This document shows, piece by piece, positions 8,103 to 17,596 of a stretch of DNA of 64,000 bases. The position numbers and the translations under genes were made by a program. The notes under the pieces are model-generated. The model was given only the letters and a program-made list of their open reading frames with translations, ran no database searches and had not been told where the DNA came from. Source of the stretch: Bacteroides sp. (GTDB lineage Bacteria > Bacteroidota > Bacteroidia > Bacteroidales > Bacteroidaceae); the NCBI GenBank assembly GCA_015060735.1, contig SUXX01000002.1:62001-126000 (forward strand), in the 5' to 3' direction. The first letter of the stretch is position 1; each line of letters starts with the position of its first letter.

Positions 8103-9380
8103 TTATTTTTTCGGTTTTACAATCATCAGCATAGAATGCTTCTTTTCATCGAAGTCCCGAAAGAAATCCATCAATCGTTGCCGATGTGAAGAACTCTTAC
8201 AAACACCACTCCGCACCTGATAAGACTTTCCACCGTTCATTCTGCCTTCTTCATACAATGTTTTTGGACGAGTATTGTATTTACCTTGTTGTCCGCTCGC
8301 ATTCACCATGACAAGGTAATCCCCCGATTGGGAGCTAGGTGCAAAAGCAAGACCACCATCATAATCATTAAAGATACCGAAGTGCAATAGGCTTGCCTCT
8401 TTAAGTGCGGAGGTCAATTGGGAGTTTGTCCGATACAATTTCTTGTTGTTCTTATCATAAACCAAATAATTGGACAACATTTGACTATAACCGCCTATCT
8501 TGTACTCAACCAAATGAAAACGGGAAGTCTCGAAATGACGCACTGAATTCCACCCCTTGTCAATCATTTCTTGGACAAATTGATTGAAATCCTGTCCCGA
8601 ATACTCTAACCGATACTTCAAAGGGATTTTAGAAATCTTGTTTTCTACCATAACGGGATGAATGGTAGCATCTTTACGAACCTCATACAAAGTATCACTA
8701 TATGAAGGGTAATATCGACATCCATCTTCATTTCTGAACAAGCGATGATGCCAAATAGTATGGTGTACACGAACATCGATGGGTGGTTGATAAGGTTCCC
8801 GATTCTTCACTCGATGGATTATCTTTCCTTCACCATTAACAAAATAAAGTTCGTAGGGATTATAACCTACATTCATCATACTAATGGCAAACAATGTATC
8901 ACTCAATGCTACAAAATTCCGTCCATAAGTATCTATTTCAGACCCCAATCGGATGGTGGCTCGTTCCTTGCCATCAAAACCATATTTCTTAATAATTCTA
9001 TCCCTGAAATTGTACAAATAGAAACTCGCCCCTTCGGGTAACACATCTAGGCATCCTAGTTTTTCCGGTAACTGATACAATAGTTTACCATCCACATCGA
9101 AAGCCATCACCGCCTGATTATCATACACCAAAATTAAACTATCCAAATAATTCACTTGGCAATCATCTGTCAATCCGGGATGTTCCAAACGGACATAAAA
9201 CAGGGTATCTACCAATTCACTCAGTCTCAGGGTATCTTTTTCTTCAGGATAATCAGTAGGCAAAGTTATGGCTCCATATCCTAAAGTATTTTGCCCCGCT
9301 TCTTCAAATGCCTGTATGGATGAATTAGAGCAAGATAATAGAACGTACATCAAGAAGAAGAATAGGATGGACTTTTTCAT
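8103..9380 (-). CDS. Six-bladed beta-propeller lipoprotein, second copy
   Basis: A 425-residue lipoprotein: MKKSILFFFLMYVLLSC is the signal and lipobox. Propeller-type strands follow (LSELVDTLFYVRLEH, DSLILVYDNQAVMAFDVDG, SYSDTLYEVRKD). Organisation and size match the neighbour at 6721-7971, to which it is a distant paralog. It stands first behind a good promoter at 9411-9440 and is probably co-transcribed with the second propeller and the regulator, which would make a three-gene surface/periplasmic sensing unit. Confidence 0.75.
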   Translation of the reverse strand: MKKSILFFFLMYVLLSCSNSSIQAFEEAGQNTLGYGAITLPTDYPEEKDTLRLSELVDTLFYVRLEHPGLTDDCQVNYLDSLILVYDNQAVMAFDVDGKLLYQLPEKLGCLDVLPEGASFYLYNFRDRIIKKYGFDGKERATIRLGSEIDTYGRNFVALSDTLFAISMMNVGYNPYELYFVNGEGKIIHRVKNREPYQPPIDVRVHHTIWHHRLFRNEDGCRYYPSYSDTLYEVRKDATIHPVMVENKISKIPLKYRLEYSGQDFNQFVQEMIDKGWNSVRHFETSRFHLVEYKIGGYSQMLSNYLVYDKNNKKLYRTNSQLTSALKEASLLHFGIFNDYDGGLAFAPSSQSGDYLVMVNASGQQGKYNTRPKTLYEEGRMNGGKSYQVRSGVCKSSSHRQRLMDFFRDFDEKKHSMLMIVKPKK

Positions 9381-9410
9381 TTTGCAAGTTGTTACGAATT
9401 ATATTTGGTG

Positions 9411-9440
9411 CAAAGTTACGTACTTCCCAATAAAGTGCAA
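9411..9440 (-). promoter_or_regulatory. Bacteroidetes-type promoter of the propeller/regulator unit
   Basis: On the minus strand TTG (9440-9438), 19 bases, then TAACTTTG (9418-9411), matching the known -33/-7 pattern of the Bacteroides primary sigma factor. It lies about 30 bases before the start codon at 9380. Confidence 0.65.
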
Positions 9441-9466
9441 GCGAAAACCAATGGACAAAACAAAGA

Positions 9467-9493
9467 TGCCTAACGGCTTTAAACCGCTAGGCA
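9467..9493 (-). terminator. Terminator of the glycan operon
   Basis: TGCCTAGCGG, a 7-base loop, then CCGTTAGGCA on the minus strand: a 10-base stem with one G-U pair, followed by a T-rich stretch. It lies about 50 bases after the nagA stop codon. Confidence 0.65.
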
Positions 9494-9544
9494 CCAACAT
9501 GTTACTATTTTTATCCGATGGACATTTTAATTTGCCATACTTTA

Positions 9545-10708
9545 TTACAAGGTATAAGTACCTTCAACCAGCTTACCCATTGCCCAAACGCCACGGATAT
9601 TCAAGTTGTCATCGAGAATCATCAAGTCGGCATCCTTGCCACGTTGCAAAGAACCCTTGCGATCGTAAACATTCATAATCTTGGCTGGAGTTTCAGAAGC
9701 CATACGTACGGCATCGTCCAAAGGAATTTCTGCCTTCTGAACCAATGTACGAATCAAGCGGTCCATGGTAGCCACACTACCGGCCAAGGCTGAGCGGTCG
9801 GACAACTTACATACACCGTCCTCGATGATGACACGAGGATCGAATGCCACTTGGCTATCGCTGGCTGCACAAGCCAAAGCATCGGTGATGACACAAGCAC
9901 GTTCCACACCCTTGATCTTATACACCATACGAAGAATGGTTGGAGGCACGTGAATACCATCGGCCACCACTTCGACAGTCATATCATCAATCAAGTAAAC
10001 ACTTTCGACCGTACCTTCGTACTTATACTCACGACGCTTGTGGAAACCCGGCATCGCATTGTAGAAGTGAGTAGCATGGGTATAACCCGATTCGTAAGCC
10101 ACACGGATATCTTCGTATTCGGCCTGTGTATGAGCTACCGAAGCAACGATGCCCTTGCCGGTGATATACTTGGCAAATTGCATAGCTCCAGGCAATTCAG
10201 GAGCAGCATCCCAACGCTTGATGCAATCCCACTTTTCAATGATAGGGATGTATTCCTTGGGATCCGGGTCCTTGATGTTTTCCGGAATCTGACCACCGGC
10301 CATCGCCATGTTCAAATAATGGCCTTCGAGGTGAAGACCCAGAATCGGGCTATTGGGTTCGGCCATCAACTTGGTACAGGTTTCGGCAGCCGCTTCAATC
10401 ATGGGTACGGTTGAAGAAGAAAGCGTTGGGAAAATACTGGTTGTACCGTGCTTCATGTGAGCAGCAATCGCCGTACGGAAAGCTTCTTCCGTACCTTCCA
10501 TAAAGTCGCCACCACCGCCACCGTGAACGTGGATTTCCACACCACCGGGAACAACGAACATTCCCTTGGCGTCAATCAGTTCGGCACCGACTACCGCCAA
10601 GTCACAATTAGTTACTTCAAGAATTTTATTATCTCTAATGATAACAGAGCCATCCTTCAACCATCCCTGAGGGGTGAGAATACGGGCATTAATAATTTGC
10701 GTTAACAT
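9545..10708 (-). CDS. nagA: N-acetylglucosamine-6-phosphate deacetylase
   Basis: A 387-residue amidohydrolase that removes acetyl from GlcNAc-6-phosphate in the cytoplasm to give glucosamine-6-phosphate. Visible ligands are HVH near residue 60, LHLEG (metal glutamate), VAHTQAE and ATHFYNAMP (metal histidines), ADGIH, and catalytic Asp in ITDALA. One oddity is that the usual LEGP is LEGH here. It is the last gene of the operon with sialidase and two mannosidases (24-base gap), so it likely handles GlcNAc released from N-glycan cores. A close paralog with an altered metal site lies at 60346-61497. Confidence 0.85.
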   Translation of the reverse strand: MLTQIINARILTPQGWLKDGSVIIRDNKILEVTNCDLAVVGAELIDAKGMFVVPGGVEIHVHGGGGGDFMEGTEEAFRTAIAAHMKHGTTSIFPTLSSSTVPMIEAAAETCTKLMAEPNSPILGLHLEGHYLNMAMAGGQIPENIKDPDPKEYIPIIEKWDCIKRWDAAPELPGAMQFAKYITGKGIVASVAHTQAEYEDIRVAYESGYTHATHFYNAMPGFHKRREYKYEGTVESVYLIDDMTVEVVADGIHVPPTILRMVYKIKGVERACVITDALACAASDSQVAFDPRVIIEDGVCKLSDRSALAGSVATMDRLIRTLVQKAEIPLDDAVRMASETPAKIMNVYDRKGSLQRGKDADLMILDDNLNIRGVWAMGKLVEGTYTL

Positions 10709-10732
10709 AGTATAGGTTTTTAGTTTTCTTCA

Positions 10733-12976
10733 TTATCTGTTTCCGGTTACGAAAGTAATCTCACCGGCCTTAATCAAATCTTCGTGAGTAATCAAATATT
10801 TACCATATTTCTTATCACCCAACTTGATTTCCTTGATATAGTCACCATTACCTTCTTTCTTGATGACGAGTTTATCCTTACCCCAGTATTTAGGATCCAA
10901 CTTGATTTCCACTTCATCGAAAGTAGGAGTAGTCAAAGTGTATTCAGGAACACCCGGACAATCTGGATAGAAACCTAACATGCTGAAGATAGCCCAAGTA
11001 GACATGGTACCGGTATCATCATTACCCGGAATACCGTTCGGCTTGGTTGTGAAATGCTTGGCCAGGAGTTCCTTTATCAACTTCTGAGTACGCCATTCTT
11101 CACCCTTGAAACGGCTGAACAGATACGGATATGCAATGTTAGGTTCGTTGGTCGGGTCGTAATTGCCACGGTCGAACACACTCTGCAACTTATCGACAAA
11201 CTTCTTGTTTCCACCCATCAACTTAGTCAAACCCTTGATATCGTGCGGAATGAAGAAGGTATAGTTCCAAGCATTACCTTCGTGGAAGCCCGGACTTGGT
11301 TCAAAGTTTTCACCCTGCTTCGGGTCGAACGGTTCATAGAACTTTCCTTCTTTAGTAATCGGGCGGAGTGTACCGAAATCCTTGCAATAATAGTTCTTAT
11401 ATCCCATCGAACGCTTATAGAACAACTTGGCATCTTCCTTCTTGCCTAAAGCTTCGGCCAAAGTAGACAAGGCATAGTCGGCTACATAATATTCCAAGGC
11501 GTGAGAAACCGAGTTATCGAACTGGCTTTCCATCGGCACATATCCCTTAGCCATGTAATCATCATTGTCCGGACGCATCAAGTTGTCCTTACCCGGAGTA
11601 GTGGCACTCTTGTACATAGCTTTGTATGCCAGATTGATGTCGAAATCCTTCAAGCCCTTCATCCAAGTATCTACGATAACAGGAATGGCAGGGTCACCTT
11701 CCATAGTAAGGGTTTCACGACCAAACAATTCCCACTTCGGGAACCAACCGTGTTCCTTGTACATATTCATCATGGAATGGATCATGTCCATCTGACGTTC
11801 CGGATAAACCAATGTCATCAACTGGTGTACGTTACGATAGGTATCCCACAAAGAGAATACGGTGTAACGGTTGCGGTTGGTAGTCAAAATCTTATCACCT
11901 TCCATTTGCGGATATTGTCCGCTAACATCCTGCAAGATATTCGGGTGAATCAAGGTGTGATACATAGCAGTATAGAATACGCCCTTTTGTTCTTCGGTGC
12001 CACCCTTTACGGTCATGCGAGACAAATCATCGTTCCATCTCTTGCGAGCATCTGCACGGAGCTTGTCAAATGTAGTACCAAATGGTTGTTCCTTTTCCAG
12101 GTTCAGACGAGCATTTTCAACGCTGACGAAAGAAACGCCGACACTTACTTCGATAACTTCATTTTCTGTGGTATTGAAGGTAAACCAAGCACCTACATCA
12201 TCACCACTCATCTCCTTGGTGTACGACTTATACAATTTATACTTACCGGCTGTATTGTCCCAAGCGGCTTCAGCAGTCATCGGACGCATCTTTTTCCAAT
12301 AGCCACGTTCTGCCGGTACCTTATTTATACGCATCACAAAATAGATAGGGAAAACAGCATCGGGAACATAACAGAAAGTACCCAACAATTTAGAACCTTC
12401 TATTTCGCGTTCGTTGACAAAACGAACGGTAGCACCACTTTCGTTAGTCAAGCCTTCGCCTAAGTTCATCAATAAGTTACCTTTACCGGCCGGGAAAGTA
12501 AAACGGGCCAAACTGGTACGCGGAGTAGCAGTCAATTCACATTTAATGCCATACTTGTCCAACTTATTGGAATAGTAACCCGGTGTAGCAGTTTCCTGGC
12601 TATAAACACTACCGTAGTTTTCATAGTTCACATTCAACTCACCAGCCGTAGGCATCAGCAATAAAGAGCCTAATTCCGGACAACCGACACCACTCAAATT
12701 GACATGAGCAAAACCTGTCAGATACTTGTTGTTGAACTCATACGGAGTAGACCACCATTGTTTGTCCTTATTAATTCTGTTTTCAGGAACATTCCCCATC
12801 ACATTGAACGGAGTAACCGACATCATACCTTGCGGACAAACAGCCCCCGGATTAGTCGTACCATAATTCGTGGTTCCCACAAAAGGATTTACATAGTCTA
12901 CCGGTTCTTTCTGAGCCGAAGCCGAAAGCAATGAGAAACATGCAATCCCTGTTAAAAGAAAGATTTTTTTCATCAT
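10733..12976 (-). CDS. GH92 alpha-mannosidase, secreted
   Basis: A 747-residue protein with an N-terminal signal peptide (KKIFLLTGIACFSLLSASAQ). It carries GH92 hallmarks: NPGAVCPQGMMSVTPFN, GFAHVNLSGVGCPELGS and, near the C-terminus, GNDDTGTMSTWAIFSMLGFY with the catalytic region. GH92 enzymes are calcium-dependent exo-alpha-mannosidases, mostly alpha-1,2 or alpha-1,3, acting on N-glycan mannose. The exact linkage cannot be read from sequence. It lies between the GH2 enzyme (11-base gap) and nagA (24-base gap). A second Met directly follows the first; either may be used. Confidence 0.9.
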   Translation of the reverse strand: MMKKIFLLTGIACFSLLSASAQKEPVDYVNPFVGTTNYGTTNPGAVCPQGMMSVTPFNVMGNVPENRINKDKQWWSTPYEFNNKYLTGFAHVNLSGVGCPELGSLLLMPTAGELNVNYENYGSVYSQETATPGYYSNKLDKYGIKCELTATPRTSLARFTFPAGKGNLLMNLGEGLTNESGATVRFVNEREIEGSKLLGTFCYVPDAVFPIYFVMRINKVPAERGYWKKMRPMTAEAAWDNTAGKYKLYKSYTKEMSGDDVGAWFTFNTTENEVIEVSVGVSFVSVENARLNLEKEQPFGTTFDKLRADARKRWNDDLSRMTVKGGTEEQKGVFYTAMYHTLIHPNILQDVSGQYPQMEGDKILTTNRNRYTVFSLWDTYRNVHQLMTLVYPERQMDMIHSMMNMYKEHGWFPKWELFGRETLTMEGDPAIPVIVDTWMKGLKDFDINLAYKAMYKSATTPGKDNLMRPDNDDYMAKGYVPMESQFDNSVSHALEYYVADYALSTLAEALGKKEDAKLFYKRSMGYKNYYCKDFGTLRPITKEGKFYEPFDPKQGENFEPSPGFHEGNAWNYTFFIPHDIKGLTKLMGGNKKFVDKLQSVFDRGNYDPTNEPNIAYPYLFSRFKGEEWRTQKLIKELLAKHFTTKPNGIPGNDDTGTMSTWAIFSMLGFYPDCPGVPEYTLTTPTFDEVEIKLDPKYWGKDKLVIKKEGNGDYIKEIKLGDKKYGKYLITHEDLIKAGEITFVTGNR

Positions 12977-12987
12977 AGTATTATTAA

Positions 12988-15546
12988 TTATTTAGTTATA
13001 CCTTTCAAATGTCTGATTTTAATTTCAAGTGGTTCCGCCTTTTTGATTTGGTCGGAAGTAATGACAATTTTCTTGGTTTGTCCCGGCAACAAATCGAAGA
13101 AGTTATCCGTATATCTAGCTCCTTGTACCGGAATTTCAATGAAGATATCGCGTGCCAATTGTTTGGCCGACAATGTTATCTCGCATCGGCCATCTAACTG
13201 CTTAATCTTGGTTCGGATTTGAGTTTCCGGCAAATTCTGATCCTTCGGATAATTGAAATAATAAATTTCTTCAGAAAGTATCTGGCCTTGTGAGCTCTTC
13301 AATGTCATCAACAAGAACGTATTGCTTGGGTCAGCAGCCAATGTAGCATAATCTTCCTTACAATAGACTACAGAAGAATTCGCGGGAACTTCGCCCTTCA
13401 CCGTCTTTTGGTTTAAGACCTTTCCCTCAAAATTCATGACCTTTAACTGTAAAGTGGTATTCTTCACTGCATCCAGTTCATCAGAAAGAGTATAGATGCA
13501 AAGCTCGTTACCTTCTTTAAATGCATTCAAGAGAATAGGAGCAAATGCACGCTTCCCCTGATAATGCATAGCTTTCCAGTTGCCATAATAATCGATGCTG
13601 GACCAAGACACTACCGGCCAACTATCGTTTAACTGCCAATACAAGCTACCCATGCAATAAGGACGGTTACGACGATGAGCCTCAATGCCATGGCGAATTC
13701 CGAAGCCTTGTAAAACCAATCCTTTGTAAACCAATTCTTCGAAGTCTTCCGGCACATCATAATACAAAGCCATGGTCTTCTTTATCAATGCATTGCCGAT
13801 AGATGCCTTTTGATGGGCATTCATTACATCCGATTCTAAGGCATAGTCTTTCGGTTCGGCAAAAGTAGCAATAGTCTTCATTTCCGGGAATGCCTGAAAA
13901 CCATATTCACTCATGAAACGAGGCAGTTCTGTGTCGAAACTTTCAAAAGGCTTTTGACCATACCAAGTTCCCCAATTGTGGCTATCCGCAATCTTCCAAC
14001 TATGAGGACGTCCCCAGTTTGCTTCATACGGAGAACCGTGCATATAGAAGCGATCGGCATCATATTCTTTCACCATGGACGGAAGCAACTGATGGAATAG
14101 CTTATTATAACCTTCTTTCATCTCTTCCCAAATGGCCGGATTGGCATATTTCTTATCCCAGCCCCAATAACGCATGCCTTCATAAATTTCGTTATTACCA
14201 CACCACATAGCCAAACAAGCATGATTACGCAAACGCTTGATATTATACTTGGCTTCCTCACTAACCCGACGCAAGAAGTTAGGGTCGGAAGGATAGGTAG
14301 TACAAGCAAAAATAAAGTCTTGCCATACCAAGATACCCATTTCATCGGCAGCATCATAAAAACGGTTGTCTTCATAAATACCACCTCCCCATACACGAAT
14401 CATATTATGATTGGCATCCTTTACGTCCTTCATTAACTGATAATAACGCTCAGTTGTAACATTAGGAAGCAGAGCATCATCTGGAATAAAGTTGGCCCCT
14501 TTCGCAAACATCGGCTGACCGTTCACAACAAAATAGAATGACTTACCATCCTTATCGTCTTCCATCACAACCTTTATCGTACGAAGTCCGACACGTTTTT
14601 TCTCTGTAGCAACAACCTTATCATCTACTTTCACCGCAATTTCAAAATCGTACAAGGCGGCTTCTCCCCAACCATTTGGCATCCACAGATGAGGATTAGT
14701 TATCTCGATAGGCCAATTCAATTTATTCATACCTGGCTGCAAAGTCATGGAGGTACGTTCCGTCACCTTGTTACCTTTATATGAATAGGTCAATTCCACT
14801 TCTGCCTGTCGAGACGTTTCTGCAAGACTATTTACTTCCAAAAGATTGTTTACTTTCGCCAAGTCCTTGCTTATAGCCACCTGCTGAACGAAATAATCTT
14901 GAATACGGGCCTCATCATATAGCGTCAATGTCACCGGACGCCAAATACCACTGGTTGCCAAACGAATTCCCCAGTCCCAACCATAGCTATACGGAGCCTT
15001 TCGGCTATAAATGCTTACTCGTGTCTTGCTATGGTCATTGTCAGCCGGATATTCAAATCCATCGGTTTCCCATTGTGGAAGAGCTTGCTTAATCGGGGAA
15101 TGAAAATAAACTTGCAAACGGTTTTCTCCTTCACGCAACACATCTTGAACGGGTAATTCATAACCAACAAACATATTGTCTGTACGTTCCAATAACGAAC
15201 CATTCAGATAAATATCGGCATAAGTATCCAAACCCTCAAAGTTCAGAACCGCAGCCTGGTGGTTCAACTGTTCTTTCGACAACACAAATGTTGTCCGATA
15301 CTGCCAGTCTTCCTTTTCCACCCATTGAACTTTCTCTTCGTTCATCCCGTAAAACGGATTAATCAACTTATCATTGTCAATCAAATCCTGATGTACGGTG
15401 CCTGGAACTGTGGCCGGCATCCATTCTCCCTTTCCTACTTGCGAGAACTTCCAGCCTTGGTGCAACTTTATTGTTTCCGGAGCAGTCTGTGCTCCTAAAC
15501 AGATGGGGAAACATCCCAACATCATCAACCATTTTAATCCTTTCAT
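12988..15546 (-). CDS. GH2 beta-mannosidase, secreted
   Basis: An 852-residue protein with a signal peptide (MKGLKWLMMLGCFPICLGAQ). Domain order is typical for GH2 mannosidases: a jelly-roll sugar-binding domain (WKFSQVGKGEWMPATVPGTV), an Ig-like domain, then the TIM barrel with RVWGGGIYEDNRFYD, the acid/base Glu in WCGNNEIYEG and the nucleophile Glu in FMSEYGFQ. C-terminal beta domains follow. It would cleave the beta-mannose at the N-glycan core, consistent with the GH92 and sialidase neighbours. Gaps of 11 bases on both sides indicate one operon. Confidence 0.88.
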   Translation of the reverse strand: MKGLKWLMMLGCFPICLGAQTAPETIKLHQGWKFSQVGKGEWMPATVPGTVHQDLIDNDKLINPFYGMNEEKVQWVEKEDWQYRTTFVLSKEQLNHQAAVLNFEGLDTYADIYLNGSLLERTDNMFVGYELPVQDVLREGENRLQVYFHSPIKQALPQWETDGFEYPADNDHSKTRVSIYSRKAPYSYGWDWGIRLATSGIWRPVTLTLYDEARIQDYFVQQVAISKDLAKVNNLLEVNSLAETSRQAEVELTYSYKGNKVTERTSMTLQPGMNKLNWPIEITNPHLWMPNGWGEAALYDFEIAVKVDDKVVATEKKRVGLRTIKVVMEDDKDGKSFYFVVNGQPMFAKGANFIPDDALLPNVTTERYYQLMKDVKDANHNMIRVWGGGIYEDNRFYDAADEMGILVWQDFIFACTTYPSDPNFLRRVSEEAKYNIKRLRNHACLAMWCGNNEIYEGMRYWGWDKKYANPAIWEEMKEGYNKLFHQLLPSMVKEYDADRFYMHGSPYEANWGRPHSWKIADSHNWGTWYGQKPFESFDTELPRFMSEYGFQAFPEMKTIATFAEPKDYALESDVMNAHQKASIGNALIKKTMALYYDVPEDFEELVYKGLVLQGFGIRHGIEAHRRNRPYCMGSLYWQLNDSWPVVSWSSIDYYGNWKAMHYQGKRAFAPILLNAFKEGNELCIYTLSDELDAVKNTTLQLKVMNFEGKVLNQKTVKGEVPANSSVVYCKEDYATLAADPSNTFLLMTLKSSQGQILSEEIYYFNYPKDQNLPETQIRTKIKQLDGRCEITLSAKQLARDIFIEIPVQGARYTDNFFDLLPGQTKKIVITSDQIKKAEPLEIKIRHLKGITK

Positions 15547-15557
15547 GTATCTTATTT

Positions 15558-17210
15558 TTATTTATCCTTATTATGTAAATTCCGAACAATATCCTTTAAT
15601 GCAATTGCTTGAAACGTCATATGTGCCACACTCCCTTCATACAGAATACCTACCGTTTCCTTATCAATCATCGTCAAACAAGAATATCCCCAACTATATC
15701 CTGAATCAATCAACAATTGATTGTCAGAGAGCCAGGTATATCCTCCATCCAAGCTTGCTTTGATAGTCATACTATGACGACCTTCTGTTGTATTCGGGTT
15801 AGAGAATAATAAAATATCCTTTCCCAACACATTATCTTCAGCCTTCACATGAATCAAACTAGCCATACAGATTGACTCTTGCAAAGCTGTTCGAGAAGAC
15901 TCATGTTCTTTCCAGGTTTCACCCATATCTGTTGTAATGGAGACAGCCCTACTTCCTCCGCGATTGTCACGCATGTTCAACATCAATACTCCGGGAGCTA
16001 TTTCTGCTACTTGCGATTCAGTGGTATTGGTGCGGGCATGCTTACTAACCTTCCAAGTCTTGCCATGATCTTTACTATACATAATGCCTGCATTGGGAAT
16101 TTTATTCTTTCCTATATATTGGCTTGCAAAAACCAATGTCCCATCTTCCATTGAAATTCCCCTTCCCGGTCCTTGAAAAAAGAAATACCAAGAAGGATCC
16201 TTCATTTGCTTGGTTACATTAATGGGAGCTGACCAAGTTCGGCCATCATCCTCACTCTTTACCATCATTAATTGTGCGGTCTGCTCTTTCTCCATTCCCG
16301 GCATCGAGTTCGTCCAAGCTCTGTTCCAACCCATTCCGTGCGTCCACGCAGCCACAATCCAAACCGTTCCCGTTTGCTTATCCACCAAGATAGCAGGGTC
16401 TCCGCATCCATTTTGAGCCTTAGGTAAACCACCATATTCACCAAACGACATCGGAATACGCATTTTCTCCCAGGTTTGACCACCGTCTGTACTTCTGCTC
16501 AGACCTATTTCCACATACTCTTGCAAATCGGCACTATTGTTATAACGGGCATCGTAAACACCCAATAATGTACCTTTATTTGTCGTCACTAAACCAGGAA
16601 TACGATAAGATTCCACTCCATCGTCACCTGAATGTCTGACTCCAATGCCCAGATAGCGAGCTTGTTGTTTGTTCACATTTTGTATCGGAGCATACACTTC
16701 ATCCAGCTTAACACTGACGATGCTGGCAGATACCTTAGAACGGACAGATGCATTGGGACGCATCTGCAAGCTAATCCAAAAATAATTAATCCCTGGGAAT
16801 AAATGCTGATTGGCCTGAAGAATAAATTCACGCTGAGGAGAATCTATTCGGGATTTCAAAACAGAATAAGAAGGATTAGCCACAAGTGTATTCCCAGGCA
16901 AACGATTGGCTATATAATCCACATTCGGAGAATAATAGATACCCGGACGACCGGCTCCTTCTGTTCCGCTATAATAGAGTTTTACTGCCGCAATTTCTTC
17001 TAAATTAACCGATGCATCAAAACAAAGCTTCACTTCCTTCAAGGATTTATTCTGCTTGGCATCCACCCTTACATTGAAAAGCACATTATCTTGCCTTTCA
17101 ATTAAAATGGGGATTTGAGGCTCGTATACAGCAACTGTATCTTGAGCATAAACATGCTGAACAAAAAGCCAGCATAGGACGGAAATCCATATCGAAGATT
17201 GTGTTTTCAT
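15558..17210 (-). CDS. nanH: Sialidase (GH33), secreted
   Basis: A 550-residue exo-alpha-sialidase. A signal peptide ends near residue 22 (VQHVYAQ). An N-terminal beta domain of about 170 residues precedes the six-bladed catalytic propeller. Visible are the arginine motif YRIPGL and five Asp boxes (STDGGQTW, SEDDGRTW, SKDHGKTW, TTDMGETW, SLDGGYTW). It removes terminal sialic acid and stands first in the operon that continues with two mannosidases and nagA, so it probably uncaps host glycans for them. No sialic acid transporter or lyase gene is in the window. Confidence 0.92.
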   Translation of the reverse strand: MKTQSSIWISVLCWLFVQHVYAQDTVAVYEPQIPILIERQDNVLFNVRVDAKQNKSLKEVKLCFDASVNLEEIAAVKLYYSGTEGAGRPGIYYSPNVDYIANRLPGNTLVANPSYSVLKSRIDSPQREFILQANQHLFPGINYFWISLQMRPNASVRSKVSASIVSVKLDEVYAPIQNVNKQQARYLGIGVRHSGDDGVESYRIPGLVTTNKGTLLGVYDARYNNSADLQEYVEIGLSRSTDGGQTWEKMRIPMSFGEYGGLPKAQNGCGDPAILVDKQTGTVWIVAAWTHGMGWNRAWTNSMPGMEKEQTAQLMMVKSEDDGRTWSAPINVTKQMKDPSWYFFFQGPGRGISMEDGTLVFASQYIGKNKIPNAGIMYSKDHGKTWKVSKHARTNTTESQVAEIAPGVLMLNMRDNRGGSRAVSITTDMGETWKEHESSRTALQESICMASLIHVKAEDNVLGKDILLFSNPNTTEGRHSMTIKASLDGGYTWLSDNQLLIDSGYSWGYSCLTMIDKETVGILYEGSVAHMTFQAIALKDIVRNLHNKDK

Positions 17211-17324
17211 GGCATACTCTTTAACTCGGTAAAATTAAAAAAATGTATAGACATGCCCAAATAAATACACAAAAAAGGACTATAAAAAGAATATTTCCTT
17301 ATTATAGTCCTTAAAACAATGTTG

Positions 17325-17396
17325 TACACCCGATGAGAATCGAACTCATATCGTCGGAACCGGAATCCGGTATTCTATCCATTGAACTACGGGTGC
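17325..17396 (-). tRNA. tRNA-Arg (anticodon CCG)
   Basis: A 72-base cloverleaf on the minus strand: acceptor GCACCCG/CGGGTGT, D stem GTTC/GAAT, anticodon loop TTCCGGT (CCG), T stem ATGAG/CTCAT with loop TTCGATT, discriminator A. CCA is not encoded. Two features are slightly odd: the first pair is G-U, and the base of the anticodon stem (27-43) is a C-A mismatch. Confidence 0.93.
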
Positions 17397-17556
17397 CTAT
17401 TTCATAAGCGGTGCAAATGTACAAATAATCTCATTCAATGCCTAACAAAACCGCAAAAAAGTCACAAAATCAAACGAACGTACAGCAAACTAAGCTTTTC
17501 ACAAACATATTGATTATTAATTACCCCTTTCTTCTACCAACAATACAAAAAATCAC

Positions 17557-17564
17557 TATATTTG
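17557..17564 (+). promoter_or_regulatory. Likely -7 box of asnA
   Basis: TATATTTG matches the Bacteroides -7 consensus and lies 33 bases before the asnA start. No clear TTTG is seen at -33. Confidence 0.45.
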
Positions 17565-17596
17565 CGAACGATTAATACTAAAAGAAAAGAACAACC

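Noticed and set aside
11501-12463. 320-residue ORF opposite the GH92 gene, and other long ORFs opposite nagA, lptD and mtaB
   Set aside because: Shadows of strongly biased real genes; their proteins show no domain and are rich in His, Arg and Ile.
17325-17396. tRNA-Arg as attachment site of an island covering 5-17 kb
   Set aside because: No copy of the tRNA 3' end is found further left and there is no integrase.
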